A stretch of 64,000 nt of DNA from Melieria omissa (GCA_963971225.1 OZ020268.1:48720404-48784403), one strand, 5' to 3'. Numbered from the stretch's first letter, positions 35,201-48,700 are shown. The notes: a model not told the origin generated them from the letters alone. Numbers and translations are program-made.

Positions 35201-37049
35201 TCTATGAATTTGAACAAAAAAAACATTGTTGGGTAATTCAGCAAACACGAAGTGCGGAGCAGCGAAAACATGCAACATGCTGTCAGTAACCATAAATAAA
35301 AACAACAACAACTACAAAACAACAACAACAGCACAAAACCATAAAAGCAACAACAGACCATAAAAGCAACTGCAACTGCAACAACAACAACATCTACAAC
35401 GTTGTGTACAACAAAACAATCTGTATGCAACACGCCATATTTGTATTTGTTTTTTGTTGTTATTTGTATTCCTTATGTATAAATTTTTTTTCTTGCAATA
35501 AATAAAAAATTAAAAAACAACACTTGAAGCGAATTCAACGCAATGTGCGCGGCATCTGCTTTCGCCCAACTGCGACCGTGTGCGTGTTTGCAATGCAACA
35601 GCAACAACAGCAACAAAAACAACAGAAACAGCAACAATGCAACAGCAACGCACTCGTAACTCGATGGCAAGTTAATGTTTGTTGTTATTGTTGTAAGTGT
35701 TGTTGTTATTTATTCATTTGTTTTTAATAAAGAGAAAACAACGCGCTGATTTTTTTCCTTTCTATTTTGCAGTTGTTGTTGCTGTCGTTTGTTGATATTA
35801 GCGACTGTATGAGTGCATGTGTGCGTGTGTGTGTTGGTTGGCGTGAGAATGTGCAACATATGCACAACTGCACGCCACCATATAACGGTTTCGGTGTATG
35901 TCATGCAGTCAGGCGCAGCGTGAGGCGACTGAAATTGTCGTCATTTCCCGGTGGCAGCGCGGTCGTAAGTTCACTTTGTTTACATTCCATGGGAGCTGCA
36001 ACTCGACGCTGCACGTTGGCGCATCAAAACAGCAGCAATTGCCGCAACCAACAGCGACAGCGACGTGTATCACTGCAGCCGCATGCGAGCTGACAATGCG
36101 CGCTTTCAATGTCTCGCTGGCTGTGTAATTCTACGTGAGTTTGTGTGTGTGTGTGTGTGTGTGTGCGCGAAATGGCTGTTGGCGCTCCACCGGGAAAGCC
36201 GGTAGTAGAGTCCGCCGCTCGCCGCTATGCGCACTCCATTTTAATTTGTGTGTGTGTGTGTGTACATGCAACATGCGCGTAGAGACTTCGATTTCTGCAG
36301 CTGTTGCAGCGTTTGAGCCATTTGCGTTGTCGTTATCTCATAAAAGCGCCTGACCCCCTTTGGCGACCGTGTCGAGCCATTGGCGGATTGCGTTGCCGAA
36401 TGGACCCGTTCGTTGTTGCTATTCGATTTGGCGTTGTTATTTTTGCTGTTGCGTTTTTGTATTTGTTTTTTATTTTACATTACCATAGAGTAAATGTTAT
36501 TAGTTGCATTTGCGGCACGTAGACCATTGGGCAAAGTTGTTAATGGTTAGAGATCGACTATATGAAACGTTGAACGTGAACGTTTCTATGCAAAAGTTCA
36601 TTATACATTTTGTTGGTCCATGGCCGTTGAGAGAAAATCCGAGCACGGACGGACGAGAAGACTCCCTCTGTGTCTGTTCTTCTATAAATTTTGATTTATT
36701 TAAAGGCCAGATGAGGCTTTATTTGGCCGTTTGATAGAATAAACAAATTAAGAAAACTTCAAACTTGTGGAACAATTTGAAACCACTTTCTTTTGGATTC
36801 GCTGCTAAAGTCCTTTTCTGTTGCAGGAAGAAAAACTAATGCAAAAAAATGGAACACTTCATCGAGTGCCTCACATAAGTAGTTACAAATTTATCGATTT
36901 TTTACTACAGAGTGTTCCAGAGATTAAATTTGCATTCCAAAAATAACAAAAATAATACAACAAAACATAAAACCCGAGCGCCTTAAAGCCGCTGGTTCAG
37001 GTAAAAACCTCCCCGAACCTATTCAACTATTACATCAAAACTACGTTCA
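35201..37049. other. Intergenic DNA with CAA/TTG and GT runs
   Basis: CAA-rich at 35300-35400 and 35598-35645, TTG-rich at 35675-35800; GT runs at 36141-36168 and about 36248-36262. The part 35530-36420 is GC-richer, with frames of 66-108 codons that I cannot assign. At 36720-37000 the sequence is plain AT-rich. Confidence 0.4.
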
Positions 37050-38640
37050 TAGGTCGAAAAGTTCATAATTAGCTCAAAAATGTTCAATAGTTTGCTTTTA
37101 ATAAAAGCTCTAACACCCCAAACCCTGCAAACCTGGAACCTTGGAACTAATGTCAGTTTGTTGGGCTTTCTATAAAATGTAAAATGTTTTTGGAAAAGTT
37201 CCAAAATACCAACGGAAAGGTCAGAAACTAACTAAAATGTGAACTGGTTAACATTGCTTTGCCCAAAAATATGAAACCGCTCACGTTTAGAACCCAATAT
37301 CTAAAATTTTTTGGGCCTTAGAGGCATAAAAATAAATTCAGTTTGTTGGGCTTCCCATAAAATTTTCTGATGTTCTATGCAAAAGTTCCAAAATACCAAC
37401 GTAAAAGTCAGAAAATAACTACAATGTGAATTGGTTGGCATGGTTTTGCTTGAGTTTAGCACCTTATATCTGCAATTCTGTGGATCTTAAAGCCATAAAA
37501 CTTAAGTCAGTTTGTTGTGCTTCTCACAAAATTTTTAAATGTTTGTGCAAAAGTTCCAAAACACGAAAACTTTTCCGTCCGAAAATATCTAAAAAGTGAA
37601 TTAATTAAAATTGTTTTGCCCAAAAACATGAAACCGCTCGAGTTTAGCACCCTATATCTGCAATTTTGTGGGCCTAACATTAACAAACCTTGAGTCAGTT
37701 TGTTTGGTTTCCCATAAAATTTTCAAATGTTGATGCAAAAGTTCCAAAATGCCAACGGAAAGGTCAGAAAATAACTAAAATGTCAACTTTTTAAAATTAT
37801 TTTGCCCCAAAATATGAAATTACTTCGGCTTAGCACCCATATCTGGAATTCTGTGAGCTTTCGAGCCATAAATTTAATGCCAGATTGTCAGTAGTTGCAT
37901 GGGCTTTTCAAATGTACGTATTTTCAAATGTACCTAAGTTCCAAAAAAAGGCCAGAAAGTGACTAATATACGAACTGACACATATAGTTTTGCTCAGAAC
38001 TGTGCAATCGCTCGACTTTAAGACTTTCACTCCAAATCTGTGAGCCCTGGAGCCTTGAAGCTTTTCCTTGAAGTCAAACCTTCAACTTAAATGTGATTCG
38101 AAAAGTACCACATTACAAAAAAAATGCCAGAAAATGGTTAAAATATGAACTGGAACACATTGTTTTGTTTTGAATCTGTAAGCCTTAGAACCATAAAACT
38201 AAATCCAGATTATCATTCGTTTCATGAAGTTTCTAAACATATTGTCAATAGTTTCGAAATACCAAAGGAAAGATCGAAAAATTACTAAAACATGAACTGA
38301 CTCAAATCGTTTTGCTCAAAAATGTGAAATCACTCTACACCCTATATTTCTAATTCTTTGGGCCTTAGAGCTAAACTAAACTAAAGCTAGTTTGTTGGAC
38401 GTTTCACGAAATTTTCCAATGTGAGGGCAAACTAATACCAAATTTTCAGTCGTTTCCTGAGCTTTTCAATAGTACCTAAGTATCAGAAGTGGCTAAAGGA
38501 TGAACTGACACACATTGTTTTGCCAAAAAATGTGCAATCACTCAACTTTTAAACATTATATCTCCAAATCTATGAGCCTAAGAACCTTTAAACTAATGTC
38601 AGCTTGTTGCTTTAAATTATTATATCTCCTAATCTGTTAG
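37050..38640. repeat. Tandem array, unit about 170-190 bp
   Basis: The phrase 'cagtttgttgggctt.cataaaat' followed by 'gttccaaaataccaacg.aaagtcagaaa', 'taactaaaatgtgaactggtt', 'ttgcccaaaaatatgaaaccgctc' and 'tttagcac.c.atatct' recurs at about 37153, 37340, 37508, 37695 and, more diverged, down to 38600. Spacing is about 168-187 bp, with eight or nine units in all. Confidence 0.92.
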
Positions 38641-38647
38641 CCTTTAA

Positions 38648-38727
38648 CCCTTTCAGTCACAGTGTCCAATATATTGGACAGCCCATACAATTCATACAGA
38701 ACGGGTTTATTTTCATGTCGGAAAGGG
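38648..38727. mobile_element. 80-bp TTAA-flanked miniature element
   Basis: TTAA at 38644-38647 and 38728-38731. Ends CCCTTTCAGTC and, inverted, CCCTTTCCGAC. Inside lies a perfect 18-bp palindrome, TGTCCAATATATTGGACA (38663-38680). The ends are short, so this could be a deletion derivative of the piggyBac-like family or a chance pairing. Confidence 0.4.
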
Positions 38728-38734
38728 TTAAGCC

Positions 38735-39741
38735 ATATAATTCATGACAAACTATTGATTGTCTCATAATTTTTCAAACACATATGTGTATGGTATGTAT
38801 GTATATTTATAAGCAAATCCCCCCAAACCCAACTTAGTATCAACCAAACCACTTTGAAAGCCAAAATCGTACACTAACCTAATCCTTCTTAAATTCAAGT
38901 AAGAACCAGTTAAAGCCTCAAAATTTATTGCTATAGCTACTAAATTCTTAAGACGAGTTACATATGCAACACCAAGGAAGAATTTAGAAACACATATGTA
39001 TTTACTATGTACATATTTACGCGTATAATACAAAGTTCAGACGCAAGCCGACATAGCAAAATGAATAACGTGTCTTTAATTACTTTTGCGAATTAAATGT
39101 TACTATTACCCAGACAAAACTACATACTTACATACATACATTAATGCATAGAAACACACATTCATATGTATTTACATTAACATATCCTCCTTGGAACCCC
39201 GTCAGTACAACGCAACTTGTATTACCATAAATTTTAGCTCTTGCATTAACTTAACCTCCTTAGCTACTCTTTCCATCTCTCTCTCTATGTGCTTCTTCTT
39301 AGCAGAATGCCAGCAACAAAATGTATATTTTAATTAACAAGACACAACGAATAATCCATGTGGCATTAAAGTAATCCGCAACAGTCACCAGAGACAAGAA
39401 CAAGAAGTAGTTAGCAGGGCAAAAACTACAAAGCGATGCAGTAACAACAACTCACAGTATGTTGCTCTGTGTCTTATATAATCTCCCCCTCCCTCCGCAT
39501 CGCTGAGAACATACGTTGAAGTTTGAATCGATTAAATTGTACTTCCGCATAGAGACTTTCTATGGTCTGAAAAGGTTAAAGTTAAAACTGAGAAAATATA
39601 TGTTTCTAGTTACCGCTAACGTGTACTCAATTCTACTGCTTCTTCTTCAAAGATCGTGTTGGGTCCCTAGCGATGCCAGTTAGAGCTCCTTAGTGTTGCG
39701 AATCGACGTAAAAGTGATCGGTAAGAATGTCATATGTCATG
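38735..39741. other. Intergenic DNA, no gene seen
   Basis: Contains ATGT/ACAT simple runs (about 38780-38810, 39120-39180) and otherwise unremarkable sequence. Confidence 0.45.
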
Positions 39742-39745
39742 TTAA

Positions 39746-40267
39746 CCCTTTCGCTACAAGTTTTTACTGGGGAAAGTTACAATTTTAAATTTTGCGTTTT
39801 AGGCTTCTATGTGGTTGTATTATCAACATTCCATGAGAAATTTTTTAATTTTTACATTCGGACCCTGAATTTTACAGTGTTTTTCTTTGAGAGCAACCAC
39901 ATTGTTGTAGCTGTATTAATTACTTAAACAAAAAAACTTTTTACACATAACGAAAATTTTAATATTTTGTCATTTACTTTAGCTAAAATTAGAAAAAAAT
40001 AGTATCTAAATTGAAAGAGAACGTCAAATTAAAAAGTTATCTAAAGTTTTCTGCTTCTTCTTCCTTTACTATGTCAAGATATATCATTAAGAAAACATGT
40101 ATTATTCTCTTCTTTAAACTTTAATATTCAGTTTATTAATTTCGTATGTTTTTCCTAAAACTTCAAACTATTCTAAGGCCCAACAAAAAATGTATTCTTG
40201 AAACCACAGAGGGTTCAGACATCCACAAAGTAGCAATGTGCCCTATGGCAACAAAATAGCGAAAGGG
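39746..40267. mobile_element. TTAA-flanked piggyBac-like MITE
   Basis: The clearest member of this family: TTAA at 39742-39745 and 40268-40271. The TTAA and next 11 bp (CCCTTTCGCTA) form a perfect 15-bp inverted repeat at the two ends. It is 522 bp long, AT-rich and non-coding. Its right 200 bp match those of the element at 9438-9938, and its right tip matches that of the element at 4080-5748. Confidence 0.7.
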
Positions 40268-40271
40268 TTAA

Positions 40272-41150
40272 ATGAATATTTTCGACAAATGTCTAACCGC
40301 ACTAAAACCACCGCAATCAACTATCATCATGAACCATTCACAGTAGCCAGAGCCATCTTTTGAAAACCGACCGAACTAATTTGTACTTGCAGTATAATTT
40401 TATAAAATTAATCTTATTTTGAAACTGTATTACAAGACCTTCGCATTGTTAGTCAAATGGTCTAATATTAGTATTCAAGGGTTAATAATAGAGGTCACAT
40501 TTTTCTAAAACAGTTTTATATGTAAATAATAGTTTTCAATACAATAGTTGACAGATAGAGCAACGTTAGTTGATAATATAATTTGATCAAAATCTGAATT
40601 GTAAATGTGTTTTAGTTAACCTCACTTTTTAAATGACCAATCAGATAACCCTTTACATTGATTAAATGGAAATTGAATTGAAATAGAAACTACGTTTTAA
40701 TAATTATTGCAAATATTCTGCTATAAAAATTGATCGCCCAAACAAAAAATTATGCCAACATTTGCCCAAATGACCTCACAACAGACGCAAAAACAAAATC
40801 ACGCGGCCATAAAATGTCGCCTAATGGTGGTCGCCTATGTTGAATTGTTATTATTGTTGTTGTTGTCAGTGAGTGGGGGGTCGCCTATTAATGTGAATGT
40901 GTCTCCATTCTCCCCGCGAACGTTTGTCCATTCGCGGCACATTTGTCTGTCACATTTAGGCCATGTGGTCACGCATACATGTACATATGTATGTATATAT
41001 GTGTTTGTTTGTGTATGGATATCACTTTGTGTGTGCATAGCTGTTGGTTGCGGTACTGTCATCAGCCGGCAACATAAGCGCGCCAAAATTGTCGCTGCCA
41101 TAAAAAAGAAAATTAAATTAAAATCAACAAAACCTCAAACGAATTTAAAT
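40272..41150. other. Intergenic DNA, no gene seen
   Basis: AT-rich. CAAGGGTTAA at 40476-40485 matches the right end of the TTAA element at 19563-19869, but no left end is visible. The frames of 88 and 148 codons at 40752-41198 are not recognisable and run into CAA repeats. Confidence 0.4.
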
Positions 41151-41990
41151 AACCCAAAAACAGCCAACAACAACAACAACAACACTGTGCACACATAGTG
41201 TCTACAATGGAATAAAGTTTATGTTTAGTTTACAACAATTGCTGCCGCAGTGCCGAAACCAACAAAACGTGGAGATACAATAATGTCATAACGTTCTGTT
41301 GTTATAATGAAAAAAATAATTTGAAAACTTGAATACAAATACAAATCGGCAGCAATATGAATTTGACAACAGCAACAACAATGAAAGAAAGCAACAACAA
41401 GAAACAGCAGCAACAACAACAGCTATCAATTATTATCATAAAAAATGGCCAACAACAAGAAATACAAGAAATACTAACATCAGTATCAGCAACAAAAACA
41501 ACAACAATAAGACTCCCAGTTCAAACAATTAGTTGTAGTGTTGTTGTTGGTTCATTGTTTGTTGCTTTTCTTGTTGTATTTTTATTAACTTTTGCTTTTT
41601 GTTTTTATTATTGCTGTTTTTTATTGTTTTTATTGTTTTTTATTATTGTTGTTTTTTTACTTTGTTGTTGTTTTGGCTTCTGAAGCCATCAATCTTGATC
41701 ACATTCAAGTCCCACACAGACAAACTTTGAGTCCAAAAATAAATGCAACAACAATAAAGACATAACAACAACAATCATTTGATCTGCAACAACAAAAACA
41801 ATACAATACCCATAGACAATGTTTAGCCAAAAACAAAAACCAGTGAAATTCACATTTGCAACGCCAAAGCAAACAACAACAATGAAAAATGGCAATAACA
41901 ACTAAAAGTTGTAATGACAGCAACAAATAACAATGAGAAAAATACGTAGCAACGAAAACTGGAATGAAAAGAAAACTGAACTTTTTCAAA
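41151..41990. repeat. Alternating CAA-rich and TTG-rich blocks
   Basis: CAA/CAG-rich at 41160-41190 and 41365-41515, TTG-rich at 41538-41680, then CAA-rich again at 41730-41940. Complementary blocks this close can pair with each other. The Gln/Asn- and Leu/Val-rich frames here are simple-sequence artefacts. Confidence 0.85.
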
Positions 41991-43860
41991 CGTCACATTA
42001 CGAAATCAAAGAAAAACAATGTTTTCAAAATAATAAAACCCCAAAACAGATTAAGTAAAAAAAACAATTATTTATGAAAAAAAAAATTTTAAATAAATTA
42101 AAAATGTAATTAACTAAAAATGTAAGAACTTAAGAATTGAAGAACTAAAGTATTTACTTATTTTGATTTTTAAAGAAAAAAACAATGAAATTTACAAATT
42201 ACAGTAAACACTTAAATTATTGAATTACATAAAATTTTTTCAAATGCAAAACAAGACATTTTATTGTAATAATTACAAATTAAAAAATCAGGAATCGAAT
42301 TAACTTTGATTAAAAAACAAAACAAATGAATTTTTAATTTAGACAAAATTTAAAAAAAATAAAAACAAACAAAAAAATATTAAATAAAAACATACAAAAC
42401 ACAAAATCAAAAGCTAAAATTAATAAAGAAAAAAATATATTTAACTAAAAATTCCAGAATTTATTTTTTTTTGTGTATTAAAACAACCCTGTGAAATTGA
42501 AAACATTGAAAAAGAAATCTAAATTTTGAAAGTACGCAAAAAAAATAAAATTAAAAACTTTCCCATAAATTACAATAATTAAAATTTTGTAAAAATCAAT
42601 AATTTGCTTTTTGATTAAAAACAAAACAATTGAAATTTTAAATAAGGACAATAAACATTTAAAAAAAAATTAACTAAAAAACTTAGTTTAAACAATAAAA
42701 TGATAAATTAATCTTTATTTTTAATGATAATTTTTTAATAAACTAAACTTTAATTTGATAAAAATTCAAGAATTGGTTTTTTCATTAAAAAAAACTGAAA
42801 GCAAAAATTATATAAATATTTCTAAAATTCAAAATAAAAATTTTATAATAAATTACAGTAGTTTACTATTTAAATGTATTACAAATTCGAACTTTTCCTT
42901 TTGTGATTTTTTTGTTTGATTTGATTGATGTTTTATAAAAGAAATAACTTTAAAATTTAAAATGTAAATATAAAATAAAATTTTTGACGAAGGAAACCTG
43001 TGAAACATAAAATTGAAATTTAAAAATTATATAATAGTTTCTGAAACTAATTTTGAAAGCTTTGTAATAAATTACAATAACAAACAATTCATTTAATAAA
43101 AATGTTACAATTTTGTTTTTTGATTTTAACGTTTCTTTGATGTGAAACTTAACATTAAAATAAAAATAGTTAAATAAAAAAATTTACAAATTAAGAATTA
43201 AAATAACTAACAATTTTATGAAAAAATTCAATTCATAAAAATTCAAAGAAACAAACCTTCAAAATTAAATTATAAATCAAAATTTTTAAATTAAAAAAAA
43301 AATTTTTTAATTTAAAAAAAATTTTGAAATCGAAATCAAAATCAAAAACTATAAATGAAAATACTTAAAAATTTAATTTGATAAAATTTAACAAATTTCC
43401 TTTCTGATTTTGAATTAAAATTTAAAATTAAAATACAAACCAAAATTTCAAAATTAATCAACAATTTTTGAATTGGAAAACTATAATAAATGACATACAT
43501 AAATATTTAATTTGAAATAAATTCAAAAATTGGCTATTCAAAAATAAAAATTTTAAATTAAATCAAAAATTTTAAATATTAAAAGTAAAAACTTGAAATT
43601 AAATTTTAATAATAATTAAAAATTAAATTTAGAGAAATCTAAAAAATTTCTTTTTTGATTTTTAAAATACAAAAACTTGTGAAATGAAAAAATTTTTTAA
43701 AACTTAAAATTAAAAATCAAAATTTAAAGACTAAAAATTAAATTAAAAATTCCAAAGTTAAAATAAGAAACTGCTTAATAAATGACAATTATAAAATTTA
43801 AAAATTAAATAAAAATTCGTCAAACTATAATAATTTTGTCAGAAAAAAACCTGCGCAATT
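41991..43860. repeat. AT-rich degenerate repeat region
   Basis: About 1.9 kb of AAAATTAA-type sequence. Recurrent phrases such as 'cctgtgaaa.tgaaaa' or 'cttgtgaaatgaaaa' (42487, 42997, 43676), 'aataaattacaataa' (about 42566, 42849, 43067) and 'ttttttgattttta' suggest an old array with units of a few hundred bases. No gene. Confidence 0.65.
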
Positions 43861-46680
43861 AGGGGGGGGATGATTTTAAGGAAGTAAAAATAAAAAACTT
43901 TGTCCGGCCACAATACGGGAATAGTTGCTCATCCAAAATTATACTTTCAGGTTAGAAAGCTCCAAATATCAAATATCAAAAATGTTAAGGTCTAGTCAGA
44001 CCCGTTTTTCGGTAACAGGTTAACATAATCTCCATTCCTAACATCTCCTTCTTTTTCTACTTCTTTTTTCATGTGCTTTTTGTTGTTATTCTTCTTGTAC
44101 TTGTTCAGTTTTCCACTTAAGACTTCCTTATCGGTTTGCATCGCTCCGCCGTAACCACTCGAACATGGACAGACCGACAAACAAACCGATACCATCGCCA
44201 ACAAATCGACACACGAACATTGTGGCGCGTCGGCTGCATATAGCAAAGTATACAATTTCGTTTTATATAGTCAGACTTTTATGTGTATTCTTGTTTTTTG
44301 TTTTATTGTTGTTGACCTTTTTCTTTGCTTTGTGGCATTGTCTGCACGTTGGACAACAGTGTTGCTGCCTTTTCAAGAATTTTTTGGGGAAATAATAAAG
44401 CTGCAAGGTTAGATATGAACCGGTAGGTGGAATAGAGGATTGTCATTCATTTGGTGCAATTCAAGAGATGAAGACAACAATTAAATCACTGTATATAGCT
44501 GAGCTACACTGTGTAAAGAAGAGTCCAAGAATTCAGCGAAAGAAGAGTTTCCAAGAAGACATGGAGTTATCCTGAACATATTCGAGCGAACCTGACACCA
44601 GACTGGTGGACAAAATCGCTTTCATCAACGCCGATTAACGCCTTTGAGCTCATCTACGCCAGCGGTATCCAAGAAAAAAATTAATTTACTTCAAAGTCAT
44701 TTAAAAAAACCTGACACCAGTCTCACAGACAAAATCGATTTTATCGACCCAATTTAATGGTTTTGAATTCCTAAAAAATTTAATGAGCCAAATTACAATA
44801 ATATTAGGAATGATTACAACAGCATCATTCTCGATTTGATAAAATTCAGGATCAAAACTCTCGGATTAATATAAAAGCAAATGCAAGGCAAAAGCCTGAG
44901 CGAGCCAAAGTGAGCCGCGGTAATTTTTAGAGCCAAGTGACTCAATCAAACTTTTGGCTGGGTATCTCTGATCCATGCTACTCCATGTCTGCTTTTGGGT
45001 CTTGTAAAACACTCTCTGTCTCTGTTCTGTTCTTATTGTATAAATAGTACATTTTAGCTCGCAAGAATTTTGGCTTTAGGATGGGTTAGGTTTTGTTAGG
45101 TTAGGTTAGCTTGGGACAGGTAACGTTTAAGCATTTAATTAGCTTGTGATCTGTAGGATCACTTAAAGGCCAATAGACCCGAAGTATCATGAGGCTCCAC
45201 AAACTCCGAGTTCTGCTGAATTTGACGGTCTGAACCACTTTGAATTTGCTTTTCATTGCATTATATATGAATACACATTTCGACAATGATTCTACAACCC
45301 AATAAACGTTAATGGTTGCTTAGAAAAAAGGTTTTTTATTATTGGAACCTTTTTGCGCTTAATTTTCCGTTCAGACACCTATCAGTCGTATTTTTAAGCC
45401 ACGACGTTTCTACTTTCGTATGTTCAACAAGCAGCCTGTAAAGTTTTCTCAGTTATATGTTTTGTAGTCTAACTATTTCCTTCATTTCTTTAAGTGGTGA
45501 TGGATTAATTAACTGACTTGACAAAATATTAAACGTTTTAGGAACCTGCCACAAAATTGTTGAGGCCCTTCTTAGAGAAGTCCTTCTTCCTTAGTGATGT
45601 GAAGTGAGGCTCCTTAGAAAAGTGAACTAAAAAAAAACTGCTCCTAAGATTATCAGAAATTCCATGCACTTCAATTGAAAATATTCATCTTCCACTGTAC
45701 ATCTAACTCTGTACGTTATGATCCAATGCTCAATTACTAAGGCTCATCACACCTCTGATCAAAAAAAATATATATAATGTCTTTATATAAAATATGCCTG
45801 AAAGAAAACTTAAGCATTGAAATTTCCTTCCAATTAAATCCAACCTGTTCCCCATTTACTTATAAAAAGTATGTGGTCCGTTTTGGAAATCTGTTTTCCA
45901 CAGAAGCCTAAAATAAATCCCCATCATGTACCAAAAAAGCAACACTGTAACGTATGTAATGTGCGCCCCACAAGTCTGATGGCGCGCAACTTTGTTTCTT
46001 TTTCTGTGTGTGTGAGCCGAATGAGTGGAGCTGATGTGATATGTACTTACGCTACCATGCTGTGGTAGGTTAAATGCACTTTGAACATAAGCTTGTAACG
46101 CCCGAAAGTAGGAGTGACCAGTATAAGAAAGTATAGATAAGAAAGTATGGAAACACAAAATCGAGAATCGTGCTGGGGGAATGATTCAATGTCTGCCCCC
46201 CAGTCAAGGGGCTAGTTTGCTTCATAGCTCTTGAACGATTAAAGATACTGTACTCTAACTAAGAACTTGTTCCCATATGAGCCTGGCGTGCCCACTTTTA
46301 TAGAGAACATTTTGATATCAAGTAAAATATTTCAATTGTTTAGAGCTTCTAGTTTAGTTATAGACTTTAGTTTATGGATTAGTTTATAGCTTAGTTTATC
46401 AATTTACAATTAAAGATGGGTATGGAACGCTCTCTTAGGCCATTATAAGCCAATTTAAGCCATTTTGTAGATTAGGTTAGATTAATGCAATTTAGAACTT
46501 CATAAAATGTTTCACAAACAATTTACTTATTGCCGTTTCTTAAGTTAGAAAACTGTTCAATAGAAGATCATCAATACCAAAATGGGTGTGGCCCGCCCAG
46601 TGCAGTATATCTCGCTGCAGTGTACGAATAAGTCGGTTTGAACTCACTGCAACACTTTCTTTTTAAAGTAAACTTGCCAA
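43861..46680. other. Intergenic DNA with one short duplication
   Basis: At 44590-44770 a unit of about 118 bp is duplicated: 'cctgacaccagactggtgga' or 'cctgacaccagtctcacaga' followed by 'caaaatcg.ttt.atc' and 'tt.a.gg/cc.tttga'. A short TTAGG run lies at 45085-45110. The rest, including 46060-46330, shows no gene or element that I can name. Confidence 0.5.
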
Positions 46681-47925
46681 TTTGTTGTTGTTTTTTAAAT
46701 ATTGTAGTGGTTGTTGTTGTTGCTTTTTGTTATTGCTATTATCTCTTCATTTTTGTTGTTTGTTGTGTACTTAATAATTTTTTTACGTTTTGAATTTCTG
46801 TTGCGAAGTGGAAGTGGCACACAGCGGCTGCGACGACGACGCCAAGAACAACAACAGCAACAATCATAACAACAGCAGCACTAGCAACAACAACAATAAC
46901 AGCTGCGACTGCTTTCGTTGTTGGCGATGACGACACACACAGCAACGCTAATGACGAACGTCCAAACCAGAGTCGCCCACTTACCCCCGCCCCCCGCACA
47001 GTGGTTCGTCCGCTCCACTCAAATCCACTTAAGCTGCAGCAATGAAAGGATTGGCAGCGCCGGCTGCTACCCAGTTTACCCCGCAGCAGTCATTTAACGT
47101 GCTAACGCCCAGCAAAAAACAACAACAACAACTACAACAACCACTATCACAACAACAACAGCACTAATGGCAATCAAACACCAACACATAAAACCCACAT
47201 TGGTATCTGTGTGCGCACATCTGACGGTCGCTCTTTCTGCCACTCTGTCTGTCTGTCTGTCTGTTTGTTTGTGTGCATTTGTATGTCTTTCTGTCTGTCT
47301 GCTCGATGGTTTTGTATCTGTTGTGTAGTTGAATGTGCCGGTTGTTGTTTTTGTCTGTCTTTACTGGTTGAATAGTTGTTATTGGAGTTGTTGTTCTTAT
47401 TGTTGTTGTTGTTATTATTGCTGTTGGTCGTGTCATGTTGATTTGTGTTCGCCGTTCTACGCTCAGATAAACCGGTATTTATGCAAATGTTGCTGTTCTT
47501 GTTGTTGTTGCTGTCTTGGTTGTTGTTCTTGTTATTTCATGGATTGTGGGCAATATCGCTGGAATTGTTGTTGTTGTTGTTGGTGCTGTTCGGATTGTTG
47601 TTTAGTATGTCTTTTTCTGCTGATGTTGTTGTTGTTGTTGTTGTTGTTGTTATACCGAAACTGGTTGTCTTTACTTGATTTGTCTCTTGATTTTTTTTTT
47701 GTTGTTTTTTTCAACACACGCACAAACCTCGCTATGGCAACAGTCCCATGCATACATACGAACATCGTTTATATCTATGCATGTCGGCATCTGTGTGTTC
47801 TGTGGGCTGTGTGGGTTCGATATTTTCGATTTGTTAAGTTGTAGCGAAAATGTGGTTGGGGGTTTTTTCTTTCTGGATATTCTCCTTAGTTTTTCCTGCC
47901 TGACTACGGGTAACATTTAAATAAG
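46681..47925. repeat. TTG/CAA simple-sequence region
   Basis: TTG at 46682-46735, CAA/CAG at 46845-46910 and 47115-47165, TCTG/GTCT at 47245-47305, TTG-rich from 47340 to 47655. The Cys-rich 171-codon + strand frame at 47329-47844 reads TTG and TGT triplets of these repeats and is unlikely to be a gene. Confidence 0.85.
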
Positions 47926-47929
47926 AGGA

Positions 47930-48700
47930 AAAACCCTAACCTAAACTAATCTAACCTAACCTCTCGAAACGTTGGTACTAAAAGGAATAACCTAACCTAA
48001 CCTCATGTTACATTATCTAAACTAACCTCTTTAAGCATAGATAGCGTCTAAAGAAAAAATAAACGCCGTAAGGTACTAAAAAATAAAGTCCTAACATAAC
48101 CTTATTTAACATAACCTCTTGAATTGTAGTTAGCGTGTAAAGGAAGAAAAGGAAAAGGAAAGAAACCTCATATAACTCTACCTCTTGGAACATGGAAGAA
48201 ACAACCAAACCTTACAGAATCTCTCGTAAGGCAAAAGGGACTAAGCAGGAAAAACCTAACATAACCTAATCTTACCTAACCTCTTGAAACGTAGTTAGCG
48301 TGTAAAACTGAAGAAACAACCTAACCTCACATAACCTCTCGAAAGGCAAATAGCGTCAGGGACTAAAAAGGAAAAACCTAACATAACCTTATCTTACCTA
48401 ACCGCTTAATACGTATATAGAGTCGAAAGCCTGAGGAAACAACCTAACTTTACATAACCTCTCGAAATATTTACCTTTGCTTCAGAGGCTAAAAAGGAAA
48501 AATCTAACATAACCTAACCTTATCTAATCTAACCTCTAGGAATGTAGAGAGCGTCTAAAAACTAAAGCAAAAAATCTAAGCCAACCTAATCTCTCGAAAC
48601 GTAGTAAGCTTCTACCGACTTAGAAGAGAAAAACCTATCCTAGTTTACCGTAACCTCTTGAAACATAGATAAGGTCAAAAAACTAAAAATAAAACCCAAC
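47930..48700 (-). repeat. CCTAA-rich minisatellite, unit about 60/120 bp
   Basis: CCTAACCTAAC-type sequence punctuated by ACCTCTCGAAACG or ACCTCTTGAAACGTAG at about 47959, 48025, 48114, 48180, 48282, 48335, 48402, 48460, 48533, 48590 and 48653, followed by 'tagcgtctaaa.act.aaaaggaaaa'. The spacing is mostly 55-70 bp with a dimer near 120 bp. On the minus strand it resembles the TTAGG-rich array at 23450-24960 (both combine GTCT..AGACGCT with GGTTAGGTTA). Confidence 0.88.

Noticed and set aside
47329..47844. 171-codon Cys-rich frame
   Set aside because: Reads the TTG/TGT triplet runs; the residue pattern is explained by simple repeats.
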